Of a stretch of 64,000 nt of DNA, positions 35,903 through 44,736 are shown in pieces; positions within the stretch are counted from its first letter, which is position 1; each line of letters starts with the position of its first letter. The stretch is from Maccoyibacter sp900556645 (GTDB lineage: Bacteria > Bacillota > Clostridia > Lachnospirales > Lachnospiraceae), in contig CATWDJ010000003.1 of assembly GCA_958349535.1 (NCBI GenBank), forward strand, positions 117,706 through 181,705, in the 5' to 3' direction. A program made the translations under genes and the position numbers. The notes under the pieces are model-generated. The model ran no database searches and was not told the origin of the DNA. It saw only the letters and a list, made by a program, of their open reading frames with translations.

Positions 35903-36814
35903 ATGGACATTAATTTAGAATACTATAAAATTTTTTATTATGTAGGAAAAAAGAAGAGCATTACACTGGCGGCAGAGGAACTGGCTATTTCTCAGCCGGC
36001 GGTCAGTCAGGCAATAAAACATCTGGAAAGTAGTCTTGGTACGCCACTATTTGTGCGAACCTCCAAGGGAGTGCGTCTTACCACGGAGGGTGAGGTTTTG
36101 TATTCCTATGTAAAGAGAGGATACGAGTCCATCAAACTGGGAGAAAAGAAATTCCTAGAGCTGTTGGATTTGGAGGAAGGAGAACTTTGTATCGGTGCCA
36201 GTGACATGACTCTTCAATTCTATCTTTTGGAATATTTGGAAAAATTCCATGAAAAATATCCCAAAATCCGTGTGACGGTAAAAAATGCACCGACGCCGGA
36301 GACTTTGAAAATGCTGCAGGAGGGCTTGATTGATTTTGGAGTGGTCAGTACCCCTATCCGAAAACGGCTGGATTTAAATTTCCGCAAGGTACGTGATATT
36401 CAGGATGTTTTTGTAGTGGGAAAGAAATTCCGCTATCTGGCAGAAAAGAAGCTGGAGTATAAGGAACTGGAATCCCTGCCAGTGATGTGTCTGGAGGGAA
36501 CTACCTCCACCAGAGCCTATGTGGAGGACTTTTTGCAGGAAAATGGAGTACAGCTGGTGCCGGAATTTGAGCTGGCAACCAGTGCCATGCTGTTGCAGTT
36601 TGCCATCAAAGGCTTTGGAGTAGCAAGCGTGGTGGAAGATTTTGCCAAGGATGCAATGGAAAGGGAGGAGGTATTCCGCCTGCATTTCGAACAGGAAATC
36701 CCCAAAAGACATTTTTGTATCGTAACGGATGAAAAAATGCCTACATCTGCGGCTGCCAGACGTTTTTTACAGTTCTTGGAGGAAAACAGTACGCAGACAA
36801 AAGACAAGATATAA
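35903..36814 (+). CDS. LysR-type transcriptional regulator
   Basis: 303 residues. N-terminal winged HTH (MDINLEYYKIFYYVGKKKSITLAAEELAISQPAVSQAIKHLE), then a LysR substrate-binding domain (LCIGASDMTLQFYLLEYLEKFHEKYP onwards). ATG 35903 gives the normal LysR start; an in-frame ATG at 35837 would run through the divergent MATE promoter. Divergent placement suggests control of the MATE pump; effector unknown. Confidence 0.92.
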   Translation: MDINLEYYKIFYYVGKKKSITLAAEELAISQPAVSQAIKHLESSLGTPLFVRTSKGVRLTTEGEVLYSYVKRGYESIKLGEKKFLELLDLEEGELCIGASDMTLQFYLLEYLEKFHEKYPKIRVTVKNAPTPETLKMLQEGLIDFGVVSTPIRKRLDLNFRKVRDIQDVFVVGKKFRYLAEKKLEYKELESLPVMCLEGTTSTRAYVEDFLQENGVQLVPEFELATSAMLLQFAIKGFGVASVVEDFAKDAMEREEVFRLHFEQEIPKRHFCIVTDEKMPTSAAARRFLQFLEENSTQTKDKI

Positions 36815-36847
36815 GAAAAAATTATGACAAATATAAAAAAAATTGAT

Positions 36848-36876
36848 TTTACTTATGGCAAACTTTCGTGTATAAT
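36848..36876 (+). promoter_or_regulatory. purA promoter
   Basis: TTTACT (36848-36853), 17-base spacer, TATAAT (36871-36876). Confidence 0.65.
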
Positions 36877-36899
36877 CATAAAGTAAAAACGGAAAATTT

Positions 36900-36929
36900 G
36901 GCAGAGCGTTTTTACGCCCTGCCCTTTTT
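36900..36929 (+). terminator. hairpin with T-run in the purA leader (possible attenuator)
   Basis: GGCAGAGCGT (36900-36909) pairs with ACGCCCTGCC (36914-36923) with one A-C mismatch, then a T-run (36924-36929). It lies downstream of the predicted purA promoter and 46 bases before the ATG, so it would sit in the 5' leader. It could instead be a stray terminator for the LysR gene that ended 86 bases earlier. Confidence 0.6.
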
Positions 36930-36974
36930 ATGCAATCAGATATTACATTTTATTACTTATGGGAGGAACATAAA

Positions 36975-38252
36975 ATGGTAAAAGCAGTAGTAGGAGCAAA
37001 CTGGGGAGATGAAGGAAAGGGAAAGATTACGGATATGCTGGCCAAAGAGGCAGATATTATCGTACGCTTTCAGGGTGGAGCAAATGCAGGTCATACCATC
37101 GTAAATGACTATGGAAAATTTGCGTTACATACCCTGCCGTCCGGTGTGTTCTACGATCATACCACCAGCATTATCGGAAACGGAGTGGCGTTGAATATTC
37201 CGGTACTCTTTAATGAGATTAAATCCATCACAGACAGAGATGTGCCAATGCCGAAGATTCTGGTTTCAGACCGGGCTCAGATTGTTATGTCCTATCATAT
37301 TCTGTTTGACCAGTATGAGGAGGAGCGTCTGGGAGGAAAATCCTTTGGCTCCACTAAGTCGGGAATTGCACCATTTTATTCTGATAAATATGCGAAAATT
37401 GGTTTTCAGGTCAGCGAAATCTTTGATGATGAACTGATTGAGGAAAAAGCGGAACGTGTCTGTGAGCAGAAAAATGTACTGTTAGAGCATTTGTATCACA
37501 AACCGCTGTTGAAACCGGAAGAGATTGTGAAAGAGTTAAAGGAATACAGAGAGATGGTGGCACCGTATGTGTGTGACGTATCCTCTTATTTATACAAGGC
37601 AATCCAAGAGGGAAAAAATATTCTGTTGGAGGGACAGTTGGGAACCTTAAAAGACCCGGATCACGGAATTTATCCGATGGTAACCTCTTCTTCCACATTG
37701 GCTGCCTATGGAGCCATCGGTGCAGGAATTCCGCCATACGAAATCAAGAAAGTGATTACCGTATGTAAGGCATATTCTTCTGCCGTAGGAGCCGGAGAAT
37801 TTGTCAGCGAGATTTTTGGCGAGGAAGCAGATGAGCTTCGTAAACGAGGCGGTGACGGAGGTGAGTTCGGAGCAACCACCGGACGTCCGAGAAGAATGGG
37901 ATGGTTTGATGCGGTGGCATCTAAATATGGATGTCGTCTTCAGGGAACCACAGACGTTGCTTTTACCGTATTGGATGTGCTGGGATATCTGGAAGAGATT
38001 CCGGTATGTATCGGATATGAAATTGACGGAAAAGTGACCACAGAATTCCCAACCACAGCAATGCTGAAAAAAGCAAAACCGGTCTATGAGATATTACCGG
38101 GATGGAATTGTGATATCCGGGGAATTAAGAAATACGAAGACCTTCCTGAAAATTGTAGAAACTATATTGAATTTGTAGAACGTCATATCGGATTCCCGAT
38201 TACCATGGTATCCAACGGTCCGGGCAGAGATGATATTATCTATCGTTCTTAA
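36975..38252 (+). CDS. purA: adenylosuccinate synthase
   Basis: Converts IMP, GTP and aspartate to adenylosuccinate, the first step to AMP. 425 residues, the normal length. GTP site WGDEGKGKI at the N-terminus, GGANAGHTI, STKSGIAP and the C-terminal SNGPGRDD motif are all present. ATG 36975 is fixed by GGAGGAAC upstream; the frame is open earlier to 36930 but through the leader hairpin. Single gene. Confidence 0.97.
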   Translation: MVKAVVGANWGDEGKGKITDMLAKEADIIVRFQGGANAGHTIVNDYGKFALHTLPSGVFYDHTTSIIGNGVALNIPVLFNEIKSITDRDVPMPKILVSDRAQIVMSYHILFDQYEEERLGGKSFGSTKSGIAPFYSDKYAKIGFQVSEIFDDELIEEKAERVCEQKNVLLEHLYHKPLLKPEEIVKELKEYREMVAPYVCDVSSYLYKAIQEGKNILLEGQLGTLKDPDHGIYPMVTSSSTLAAYGAIGAGIPPYEIKKVITVCKAYSSAVGAGEFVSEIFGEEADELRKRGGDGGEFGATTGRPRRMGWFDAVASKYGCRLQGTTDVAFTVLDVLGYLEEIPVCIGYEIDGKVTTEFPTTAMLKKAKPVYEILPGWNCDIRGIKKYEDLPENCRNYIEFVERHIGFPITMVSNGPGRDDIIYRS

Positions 38253-38253
38253 T

Positions 38254-38291
38254 AAAAAAATCTGATGGATTATTCTCCGTCAGATTTTTTT
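38254..38291. terminator. bidirectional terminator after purA
   Basis: Arms 38254-38269 and 38276-38291 pair over 16 positions (one G-T), flanked by A and T runs. Serves purA and the convergent small membrane protein gene. Confidence 0.9.
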
Positions 38292-38509
38292 GTGTCGTTT
38301 TTTTCCTCTTCATCGGAACCCTTTAACATCCGGTAAATAAAAGTATAAATCCAAATCAGGACAGGAAGGACAATCGTACAATAAATAGAAACCTTCAACC
38401 AAGCCATAGCCTGAGGACTTCCGATGATGGCAAGTACCAGACTGGAAATATACAGTCCCGCCAGTAGGATTACCGTTAGAATTGCTAAAATCTGTTTTGC
38501 TTTTTTCAT
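38270..38509 (-). CDS. small membrane protein, function unknown
   Basis: 79 residues with two transmembrane helices (about 5-28 and 39-60) and a charged C-terminal tail (GSDEEEKNDTKKSDGE). The start MKKAKQ is preceded by AAAGGAG. The layout is that of small membrane proteins common beside purA or lgt in Lachnospiraceae; no function is recognised. Confidence 0.75.
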   Translation of the reverse strand: MKKAKQILAILTVILLAGLYISSLVLAIIGSPQAMAWLKVSIYCTIVLPVLIWIYTFIYRMLKGSDEEEKNDTKKSDGE

Positions 38510-38574
38510 GGGGACTCCTTTCTCCATTCGATATTATATCATAAAAACTCCCTACGGAAAATGGGAGGTTTTTA

Positions 38575-38603
38575 TTGCATGGGAAAATGAAACATAGTAA
38601 AAT
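38575..38603 (+). promoter_or_regulatory. promoter of the HD-GYP-type gene
   Basis: TTGCAT (38575-38580), 17-base spacer, TAAAAT (38598-38603). Confidence 0.6.
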
Positions 38604-38626
38604 AGTCCTAGTGAGGTTGGAAAAGA

Positions 38627-40384
38627 ATGGAGAATTTTCGTAAGATTCTGGATGGAATGAATACGGCAGCAATCTGTATCATTGAAAAAGAGAGTCATAC
38701 AATTATATATTATAATCAGACGTTCAAAAAATTTGTACCGACGGCAGAAATCAGTCTGGGATGTTATGAAATCGGATTGGATTTTTGTGAGCAATGTCCG
38801 GTTAAAAGCTACGAGAAACAGACAAAAGAGGGCGGAGTGTTTTTACGGAACAGCAGATATTTTGGCGGTCCGGTGGAGATTATGGTAGATGAGATTATGT
38901 GGGAAGAGATGTTTCCGTCTTATATTATTACCATAATTCCCCAGATGGCATCCGAAGAAATCCGAGATTATTATATCCATGACCGGGCAATGGACATGGT
39001 AGTGGATAAAATATGTAAAGAAGCTATCTGCTGTAATCTTACGCAGAACACTTACAAGAATTTCAAATGGGATGAGAATAACCGGTTTCAGTGTACCGGT
39101 GAAGGAAAAGTAGATGAGATTTTAGAAGAGCTGGTGAAAAGGATGCTTCCGGCAGACCAGCGTCGTTGCAGAAAAGTAAATACGGCAAAGAAGATGGAGA
39201 GCTATTTTAGAAACGGTGGAAAATGTCTCTATGATGAATTGCAGTTGCAAACATCGGGAGATGACTACAAATGGATTTCCAATCGGGTACTTCCTCTGGC
39301 AAATATCGATAATGAAGACCAGATGGCAGTTATCATATTGAGGGATATCCACACCAGACGGAGTCTTCAGGAGCAGATGCGGCACAATCTGTCTGCTACT
39401 TACAAGGCAATCCCCGGCGGCGTATGCAGTATTATGTTGGACGACAAGCTGACCATGATCAGTGCAAATCAGGAATTTTATAAAATGCTGGGCAAGCAGG
39501 AGGAGGACTATGCTGACGGCTATCTGGGACAGATTCATCCGAAGGACAGAAACCAGGTGGCTGAGCATGTTCATAAAATCAGAGAAAGCGGAGGAACCAT
39601 TGATATTACTTATCGTCTTACCGATATACAGGGAGAAGTCCATTGGGTACAGGCAAGGGGCATTCCTTACGGAGAAGCAAACGGATATCCGGTCTATTTG
39701 ATGCTTCGGACAGATATTACTCTGATTATGGCGGCACAGAAGCAGATTGAGGAGGAACAGGCAAAGTTCAAGCAGTATGCGGACAAGGTCATTGATACTC
39801 TGAGCAATTTGGTGGAATTCCGGGATGTGGATTCGGGGGAGCATATCAAACGAACCAAAAATCTCACCAGAATTATGCTGGAATGTTATAATCGGAAGTT
39901 TCCGGAGCAGGCCATTGAAAAAGAGAGTATGGAAAAAATTGTTCTGGCATCAGCCCTGCATGATGTAGGAAAGATTACCATTTCGGACACCGTTTTAAAT
40001 AAGCCGGACAAGCTGACAGAAGAGGAAATGGAGATTATGAAAACCCACACCGTCAAGGGTTATGAAATTATCGAGACTCTGGATTTAAATGAGGACGCAC
40101 AGCAGAAGCAATACAGTATGGACATTGCCAAGTATCACCATGAGCGGTGGGATGGGAATGGCTATCCGGAACAGTTAAAAGGAGATAAAATTCCTTTTTG
40201 GAGTCAAGTGGTCAGTATTGTGGATGTCTATGATGCTCTGGTCAGTACCAGAGTTTACAAGGAGGCTTACACCCATGAACAGGCAATGGAGATGATTCTG
40301 AATGGGGAATGCGGAGTATTCAATCCGATCCTTTTAGAATGTCTGCAGGATACGGCGGAGCTCTTGAAAAATGAATACAAATAA
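38627..40384 (+). CDS. PAS/HD-GYP-type signalling phosphohydrolase
   Basis: 585 residues, no membrane helix. An N-terminal PAS-like region (about 5-65) and a clear PAS domain with PAC (about 255-375, HWVQARGIPYGE), a short coiled coil (QKQIEEEQAKFKQY), then an HD domain with HD at 445-446 (LHDVGKI) and YHHERWDGNGYPEQLKG at 503 onward. The GYP residues and the IP that follow match HD-GYP proteins, which degrade cyclic di-GMP or other signals. Ligand and substrate are unknown. GAGG lies about 12 bases before ATG 38627. Confidence 0.9.
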   Translation: MENFRKILDGMNTAAICIIEKESHTIIYYNQTFKKFVPTAEISLGCYEIGLDFCEQCPVKSYEKQTKEGGVFLRNSRYFGGPVEIMVDEIMWEEMFPSYIITIIPQMASEEIRDYYIHDRAMDMVVDKICKEAICCNLTQNTYKNFKWDENNRFQCTGEGKVDEILEELVKRMLPADQRRCRKVNTAKKMESYFRNGGKCLYDELQLQTSGDDYKWISNRVLPLANIDNEDQMAVIILRDIHTRRSLQEQMRHNLSATYKAIPGGVCSIMLDDKLTMISANQEFYKMLGKQEEDYADGYLGQIHPKDRNQVAEHVHKIRESGGTIDITYRLTDIQGEVHWVQARGIPYGEANGYPVYLMLRTDITLIMAAQKQIEEEQAKFKQYADKVIDTLSNLVEFRDVDSGEHIKRTKNLTRIMLECYNRKFPEQAIEKESMEKIVLASALHDVGKITISDTVLNKPDKLTEEEMEIMKTHTVKGYEIIETLDLNEDAQQKQYSMDIAKYHHERWDGNGYPEQLKGDKIPFWSQVVSIVDVYDALVSTRVYKEAYTHEQAMEMILNGECGVFNPILLECLQDTAELLKNEYK

Positions 40385-40469
40385 GATATAATGTCCTACG
40401 TGGCATTCGCCGAAGCATTCCGAGGCAGAATACATAGCATCAAAATAGAGAATAAGGATGGAAAGATAT

Positions 40470-40973
40470 ATGGCACTTTTAAAAGAATGGCAGAAAATTG
40501 CTTATGACGAAAATATGGACAAGGGAAAGCTGCAGCAGTTCTGGCAGAATTATTTCCTGTTGGAAAAGGGAATCTATGAGAAATTACTGGAAAATCCGGA
40601 AGAAGCAGTAACAGGAACTGTGAAGGAATTAGCGGACAAATACGAAATCAGCGTTTTGGAGATGACAGGATTCTTAGATGGTATCAATGACAGCTTAAAG
40701 GAGCCGAATCCAATCGAGACCATGGAAGAGGATACACAGGTAAATCTGGATTTTGACAATGAGCTGCTTTACAAAAATATGGTAGATGCTAAAGCGGACT
40801 GGTTATATGAGCTACCGCAATGGGATGAGATTTTCACACCGGAGAGAAAGCACGAGCTGTATTTGGAACAGAAAAAGTCAGGAACCATCGTGAAGGAAGA
40901 GAAGATTTATCCAAACGATCCGTGTCCATGCGGAAGCGGCAAAAAATACAAAAAATGCTGCGGAAGAAAATAA
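40470..40973 (+). CDS. SEC-C motif protein
   Basis: 167 residues. The C-terminus NDPCPCGSGKKYKKCCGRK is the SEC-C zinc-binding motif also found at the end of SecA. The body is helical with no recognised domain (includes a MALLKEWQKIAYDENMD start and a repeated acidic region). Such proteins may bind zinc, ribosomes or SecB-like partners. ATG 40470 has GGATGGAAAG upstream; an ATG at 40458 overlaps that site. Confidence 0.82.
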   Translation: MALLKEWQKIAYDENMDKGKLQQFWQNYFLLEKGIYEKLLENPEEAVTGTVKELADKYEISVLEMTGFLDGINDSLKEPNPIETMEEDTQVNLDFDNELLYKNMVDAKADWLYELPQWDEIFTPERKHELYLEQKKSGTIVKEEKIYPNDPCPCGSGKKYKKCCGRK

Positions 40974-40985
40974 ATAAAAAACTTC

Positions 40986-41014
40986 TTTACAGATAAAGAA
41001 AAAAAGGCTACAAT
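40986..41014 (+). promoter_or_regulatory. promoter of the T-box/thrS transcript
   Basis: TTTACA (40986-40991), 17-base spacer, TACAAT (41009-41014). Confidence 0.7.
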
Positions 41015-41035
41015 ACAGGCAGAATAAAATAACAC

Positions 41036-41311
41036 GTTGAAGAGAAGAGTAGATATCGAAAGTATGACAGAGAGAACCGCCGAAGCAAAGCTTCGAGCTG
41101 CAAGCGGTTTGATACGGAAGATATGGAAGACCACCTCGGAGTGACCCTTAATCGGGTACGGTGATTCCGTTATCATCAAAAGAGAGGCTTTGCATCTGTG
41201 AATATATGAAGATGGATTTCCCAGGATATATTTTATGGAGAGGCAGGGCAAGCAGGGTGGAACCGCGTGAGATACGTCCATGCATTACAATTTGTAGTGC
41301 ATGGACTTTTT
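41036..41311 (+). promoter_or_regulatory. T-box riboswitch (threonyl-tRNA sensing)
   Basis: The T-box core AGGGTGGAACCGCG is intact at 41254-41267 and is followed by an intrinsic terminator with arms 41276-41289 and 41293-41306 and a T-run. The upstream part holds an elaborate stem I with ACC triplets at 41130-41135, a Thr codon, in a purine-rich context fitting the specifier loop. Uncharged tRNA-Thr would favour read-through into the small membrane protein gene and thrS. Confidence 0.95.
41276..41311 (+). terminator. T-box regulated terminator
   Basis: Perfect 14-base stem with a three-base loop and TTTTT; the alternative antiterminator pairs the T-box sequence with its 5' arm. Confidence 0.9.
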
Positions 41312-41410
41312 GTTATGGCGACCGCTAATCAGAGCGAGATTCGCAAAGCGTATCTCGTCTCTGTTTTTAAAAATTTGTATGGATAGATGTATGAAAAAGG
41401 AGGACGAAGT

Positions 41411-41671
41411 ATGTGTAAGGTGAAGAAATTTGTGGAAACACTCACTGAAGAGACAACAATGAGTAAAAAGGAATATGTTTTGACAATGACTACCTGCCTT
41501 TTGGGCGGGTTGGTAATCGGAATGTTATGCTCACCGAGAAAGTATACGAAAATCGGATGCGAAAACGGAAGCAATAACAGTAATAACAGAGTCAGCAATG
41601 ACGAAGTAAAGCGACAGAAAGATTGTAAAAAAGAAAAGAGAAAAAACAAAGATAGAATAGGAGACAGATAA
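41411..41671 (+). CDS. small single-pass membrane protein between the T-box and thrS
   Basis: 86 residues with one central transmembrane segment (VLTMTTCLLGGLVIGMLCSPRK, about 27-46) and a very polar Asn/Lys-rich tail. ATG 41411 is chosen because AAGGAGG lies upstream. It sits inside the T-box-regulated transcript and ends two bases before the thrS ATG. No recognised family. Confidence 0.75.
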   Translation: MCKVKKFVETLTEETTMSKKEYVLTMTTCLLGGLVIGMLCSPRKYTKIGCENGSNNSNNRVSNDEVKRQKDCKKEKRKNKDRIGDR

Positions 41672-41672
41672 A

Positions 41673-43637
41673 ATGAAAATCACATTAAAAGACGGAAGTA
41701 TCAAAGACTACAGTGAAGCAATGAGTGCCTATGATATTGCCAGAGATATCAGCGAGGGACTGGCGAGAGCAGCTTGTGCCGTGGAAATCAATGGAGAGGT
41801 AAAGGATTTGAGAACCGTAATCGACGGAGATTGTGAATTGAACGTGCTGACTGCTAAGGATGCAGACGGTATTCGTACCGTGCGTCATACCTGTTCCCAT
41901 GTGCTGGCAGAAGCGGTAAAGAGACTTTATCCAAATGCCAAGCTGGCAATCGGACCGTCCATAGATGAGGGATTTTATTATGATTTTGAAGCAGAGCCGT
42001 TTTCCAGAGAAGATTTGGACAATCTGGAAAAAGAAATGAAAAAAATCATCAAAGAGGGAAATTGCTTGGAAAAATTTACACTTCCGAGAGAAGAAGCCAT
42101 TGCATACATGAAAGAAAAAGAGGAACCATATAAGGTAGAACTGATTGAGGATTTGCCGGAGGATGCAGAGATTTCCTTTTATAAACAAGGTGAAGGCTTT
42201 ACCGACCTTTGTGCTGGTCCTCATTTAATGAATACCAAGGGAATCAAGGTATTTAAGCTGATTTCTTCTTCCATGGCATACTGGAGAGGTGATTCTGACA
42301 AGGCACAGTTACAGCGTATTTATGGAACAGCCTTTGCTACAAAGGATGAATTGAATGCATATTTGGAACATTTAGAGGATATCAAAAAACGTGACCACAA
42401 TAAGTTAGGACGTGAAATGGAATTATTTACCACGGTAGACGTCATTGGTCAGGGATTACCGCTGTTAATGCCAAAGGGTGCTAAGATTATCCAGACCTTA
42501 CAGAGATGGATTGAGGACTTGGAGGACAATGAGTGGGGATATATCCGTACCAAAACACCATTGATGGCGAAATCTGATTTATATAAGATTTCCGGACACT
42601 GGGATCATTATACAGACGGAATGTTTGTGCTGGGAGATGAGGAAAAGGATAAAGAGGTATTTGCCCTTCGTCCGATGACCTGTCCGTTTCAGTATTATGT
42701 ATACAAAAATTCCCAGCATTCCTACCGGGAGTTGCCGCTCCGTTATGGTGAAACTTCCACCTTATTCCGTAATGAGGATTCGGGAGAAATGCACGGGCTT
42801 ACCAGAGTTCGTCAGTTTACTATTTCAGAGGGACATTTGATTGTAAGACCGGACCAGATGGTAGAGGAATTTAAAGGATGTCTGGCATTGGCAAAGTATT
42901 GTCTGGAGACACTTGGAGTGGAAGAGGATGTAACCTATCATCTTTCAAAATGGAACCCGAATAACCGTGAAAAATATATCGGAGAGCCGGAGGTTTGGGA
43001 AGAGACCGAACAGCATATGCGGGAAATCATGCAGGAGCTTGAGATTCCGTTTGTAGAGGATGTGGGAGAGGCTGCATTCTACGGACCGAAGATTGATATC
43101 AATGCAAAAAATGTATACGGCAAAGAGGATACCATGATTACCATTCAGTGGGATGCACTTTTAGCAGAGCAGTTCGATATGTACTATATAGACCAGAACG
43201 GTGACAAGGTACGTCCATATATTATCCATCGTACCTCTTTGGGCTGTTACGAGAGAACCCTTGCATGGCTGATTGAAAAATATGCCGGAAAATTCCCGAC
43301 TTGGCTTTGTCCGGAACAGGTGCGTATCCTGCCAATTTCCGACAAATATGAAGCATATGCCAGAAAGGTAGAGGCAGAGTTGAAGAAAAACGGTGTGCTG
43401 GCAACCGTGGATACCCGTTCCGAGAAAATCGGATATAAGATTCGTGAAAGCCGTCTGGCTCGGATACCATATATGCTGGTAGTCGGAGAAAAAGAAGAAG
43501 CAGAGGGAACTGTTTCTGTCAGAAGTCGTTTTGCCGGAGATGAAGGAAGTAAGAGCATAGAGATATTTATAGAGCAGATTTGTAAGGAAATCCGCACCAA
43601 AGAAATCCGCAAAGAAGAGACGGCGGAAGAAAAATAA
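41673..43637 (+). CDS. thrS: threonine--tRNA ligase
   Basis: 654 residues, full-length ThrRS. Order: N-terminal TGS domain (1-60, LKDGSIKDY), second additional editing domain (about 65-220, with HTCSHVLAEA and the HxxxH plus DLCAGPHL zinc/editing motifs), class II catalytic core (240-535, with RPMTCPFQYYVYK and motif 2 FRNEDSGEMHGLTRVRQF), and the anticodon-binding domain. Ribosome site AGGAGA. Controlled by the upstream T-box. Confidence 0.98.
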   Translation: MKITLKDGSIKDYSEAMSAYDIARDISEGLARAACAVEINGEVKDLRTVIDGDCELNVLTAKDADGIRTVRHTCSHVLAEAVKRLYPNAKLAIGPSIDEGFYYDFEAEPFSREDLDNLEKEMKKIIKEGNCLEKFTLPREEAIAYMKEKEEPYKVELIEDLPEDAEISFYKQGEGFTDLCAGPHLMNTKGIKVFKLISSSMAYWRGDSDKAQLQRIYGTAFATKDELNAYLEHLEDIKKRDHNKLGREMELFTTVDVIGQGLPLLMPKGAKIIQTLQRWIEDLEDNEWGYIRTKTPLMAKSDLYKISGHWDHYTDGMFVLGDEEKDKEVFALRPMTCPFQYYVYKNSQHSYRELPLRYGETSTLFRNEDSGEMHGLTRVRQFTISEGHLIVRPDQMVEEFKGCLALAKYCLETLGVEEDVTYHLSKWNPNNREKYIGEPEVWEETEQHMREIMQELEIPFVEDVGEAAFYGPKIDINAKNVYGKEDTMITIQWDALLAEQFDMYYIDQNGDKVRPYIIHRTSLGCYERTLAWLIEKYAGKFPTWLCPEQVRILPISDKYEAYARKVEAELKKNGVLATVDTRSEKIGYKIRESRLARIPYMLVVGEKEEAEGTVSVRSRFAGDEGSKSIEIFIEQICKEIRTKEIRKEETAEEK

Positions 43638-43646
43638 GGAATGAAT

Positions 43647-43704
43647 AAATCTCCTTTTCTTTACACACCCTAAAAAGGCAATAATAAAGAAAGGAGATTT
43701 TTTC
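43647..43704 (+). terminator. thrS terminator hairpin carrying the next gene's ribosome site
   Basis: Arms 43647-43663 and 43685-43700 pair with one bulged base, with a 21-base loop and a T-run. The 3' arm contains AAGGAG, the ribosome site of the DUF1540 gene that starts at 43706. Confidence 0.7.
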
Positions 43705-43705
43705 T

Positions 43706-44020
43706 ATGACAAAATTAGAATGTTCTGTGGACAACTGTATGTACAATGAAGACCAGTGCTGCTGTAAGGGAGATATTCTTGTTACAGGAAAAGATGCGAA
43801 AAACACAAGCGAAACCTGTTGCGGAAGCTTCCATCAGCGTAAGGACGGCGGTGCCAAAAATGCCGTGGGTCATAAAAGTGAGACCATTGATGTGGATTGT
43901 GAAGCAGTAAAATGCAAGTTCAATGAGGCATGCAAATGCAGTGCGGATCGCATTGGTATCGTAGGAGGACGTGCAAAGAAGAGCTGTGACACACAATGTG
44001 CCAGCTTTTGTTGTCAATAA
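43706..44020 (+). CDS. DUF1540 domain protein, two Cys-rich repeats
   Basis: 104 residues with two cysteine-rich DUF1540 repeats (about 4-41 and 70-104): LECSVDNCMYNEDQCCCKGDI and a second VDCEAVKCKFNEACKCSADRIGI, ending CASFCCQ. Cysteine spacing suggests metal binding. Many relatives are spore-associated or of unknown role. ATG 43706 has AAGGAG upstream, buried in the thrS terminator stem. Confidence 0.9.
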   Translation: MTKLECSVDNCMYNEDQCCCKGDILVTGKDAKNTSETCCGSFHQRKDGGAKNAVGHKSETIDVDCEAVKCKFNEACKCSADRIGIVGGRAKKSCDTQCASFCCQ

Positions 44021-44064
44021 ATAGGGAATAAAGGAGAAACTTCACGAAAAAATTCTATATGCAC

Positions 44065-44093
44065 TTGTAAAAAGTGTTCATAAGAAGTACAAT
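44065..44093 (+). promoter_or_regulatory. promoter of the phospholipase C-like gene
   Basis: TTGTAA (44065-44070), 17-base spacer, TACAAT (44088-44093). Flanked by a 14-base inverted repeat (44043-44056 and 44119-44132). Confidence 0.6.
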
Positions 44094-44142
44094 GATAATA
44101 TAATTGCAGTTGTACGAAAGAATTTTTTCGTGGAGGCATTAT

Positions 44143-44736
44143 ATGAGAAAGAAGTCGCATATTTCATTAGCCAGAGATATTGTCCGTCATACGGATGATG
44201 AGGAGTTAAAAGAGCATAAGTGGGCTTTCTATTTAGGAAGTATCCTGCCGGATATTAAGCCGTCATTTTTCTATCGCAAACACGAGATATCAGAAACATT
44301 TGACAAAGTCAAAGAAGAGATTAAGATTCTGTCGGAACATCGGCAGAAGAAAAAGGGACAGAAGAGAAAATATTACCGAAATCTCGGACAGGTTACCCAT
44401 TATATCGCGGATTATTTCACGTTTCCACATAACAAGATTTATCCGGGTGGATTTAAGGACCATTGTTCCTATGAGGAGAAGCTGAAGCTGAGGCTGCGGG
44501 AATATCTGAAGAACGGACAAGCGTATAGAGAAAAGATAAAACAGCATGAATTTATAGATTCGGATGCGATTTGTGACTTTATTGAAAAAAGCCACGAGGA
44601 ATATTTAAAACGAAAGATTGATATCGATGAGGATATCAAACATATTGTATCATTAAATCACCAGGTGGTAGAGGGGATTAAACAACTGGCTCAGAAGAGC
44701 AGGACGAAGCATGAACTTAGAAGAAGAGATGCTTGA
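44143..44736 (+). CDS. zinc-dependent phospholipase C-like protein
   Basis: 197 residues. Histidine and aspartate pattern of the zinc phospholipase C/S1-P1 fold: KSHISLARDIV near the start, a WAFYLGSILPD Trp/Asp site, LGQVTHYIADYFTFPHN and a later HEFIDSD. No signal peptide is seen, so it may act in the cytoplasm or have lost secretion. GGAGG at 44132-44136 supports ATG 44143; an earlier in-frame TTG lies at 44104. Substrate unknown. Confidence 0.82.
   Translation: MRKKSHISLARDIVRHTDDEELKEHKWAFYLGSILPDIKPSFFYRKHEISETFDKVKEEIKILSEHRQKKKGQKRKYYRNLGQVTHYIADYFTFPHNKIYPGGFKDHCSYEEKLKLRLREYLKNGQAYREKIKQHEFIDSDAICDFIEKSHEEYLKRKIDIDEDIKHIVSLNHQVVEGIKQLAQKSRTKHELRRRDA

Noticed and set aside
41083..41117. 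Separate palindromic repeat with CGAAGC and GCTTCG arms
   Set aside because: It forms part of stem I of the T-box leader.
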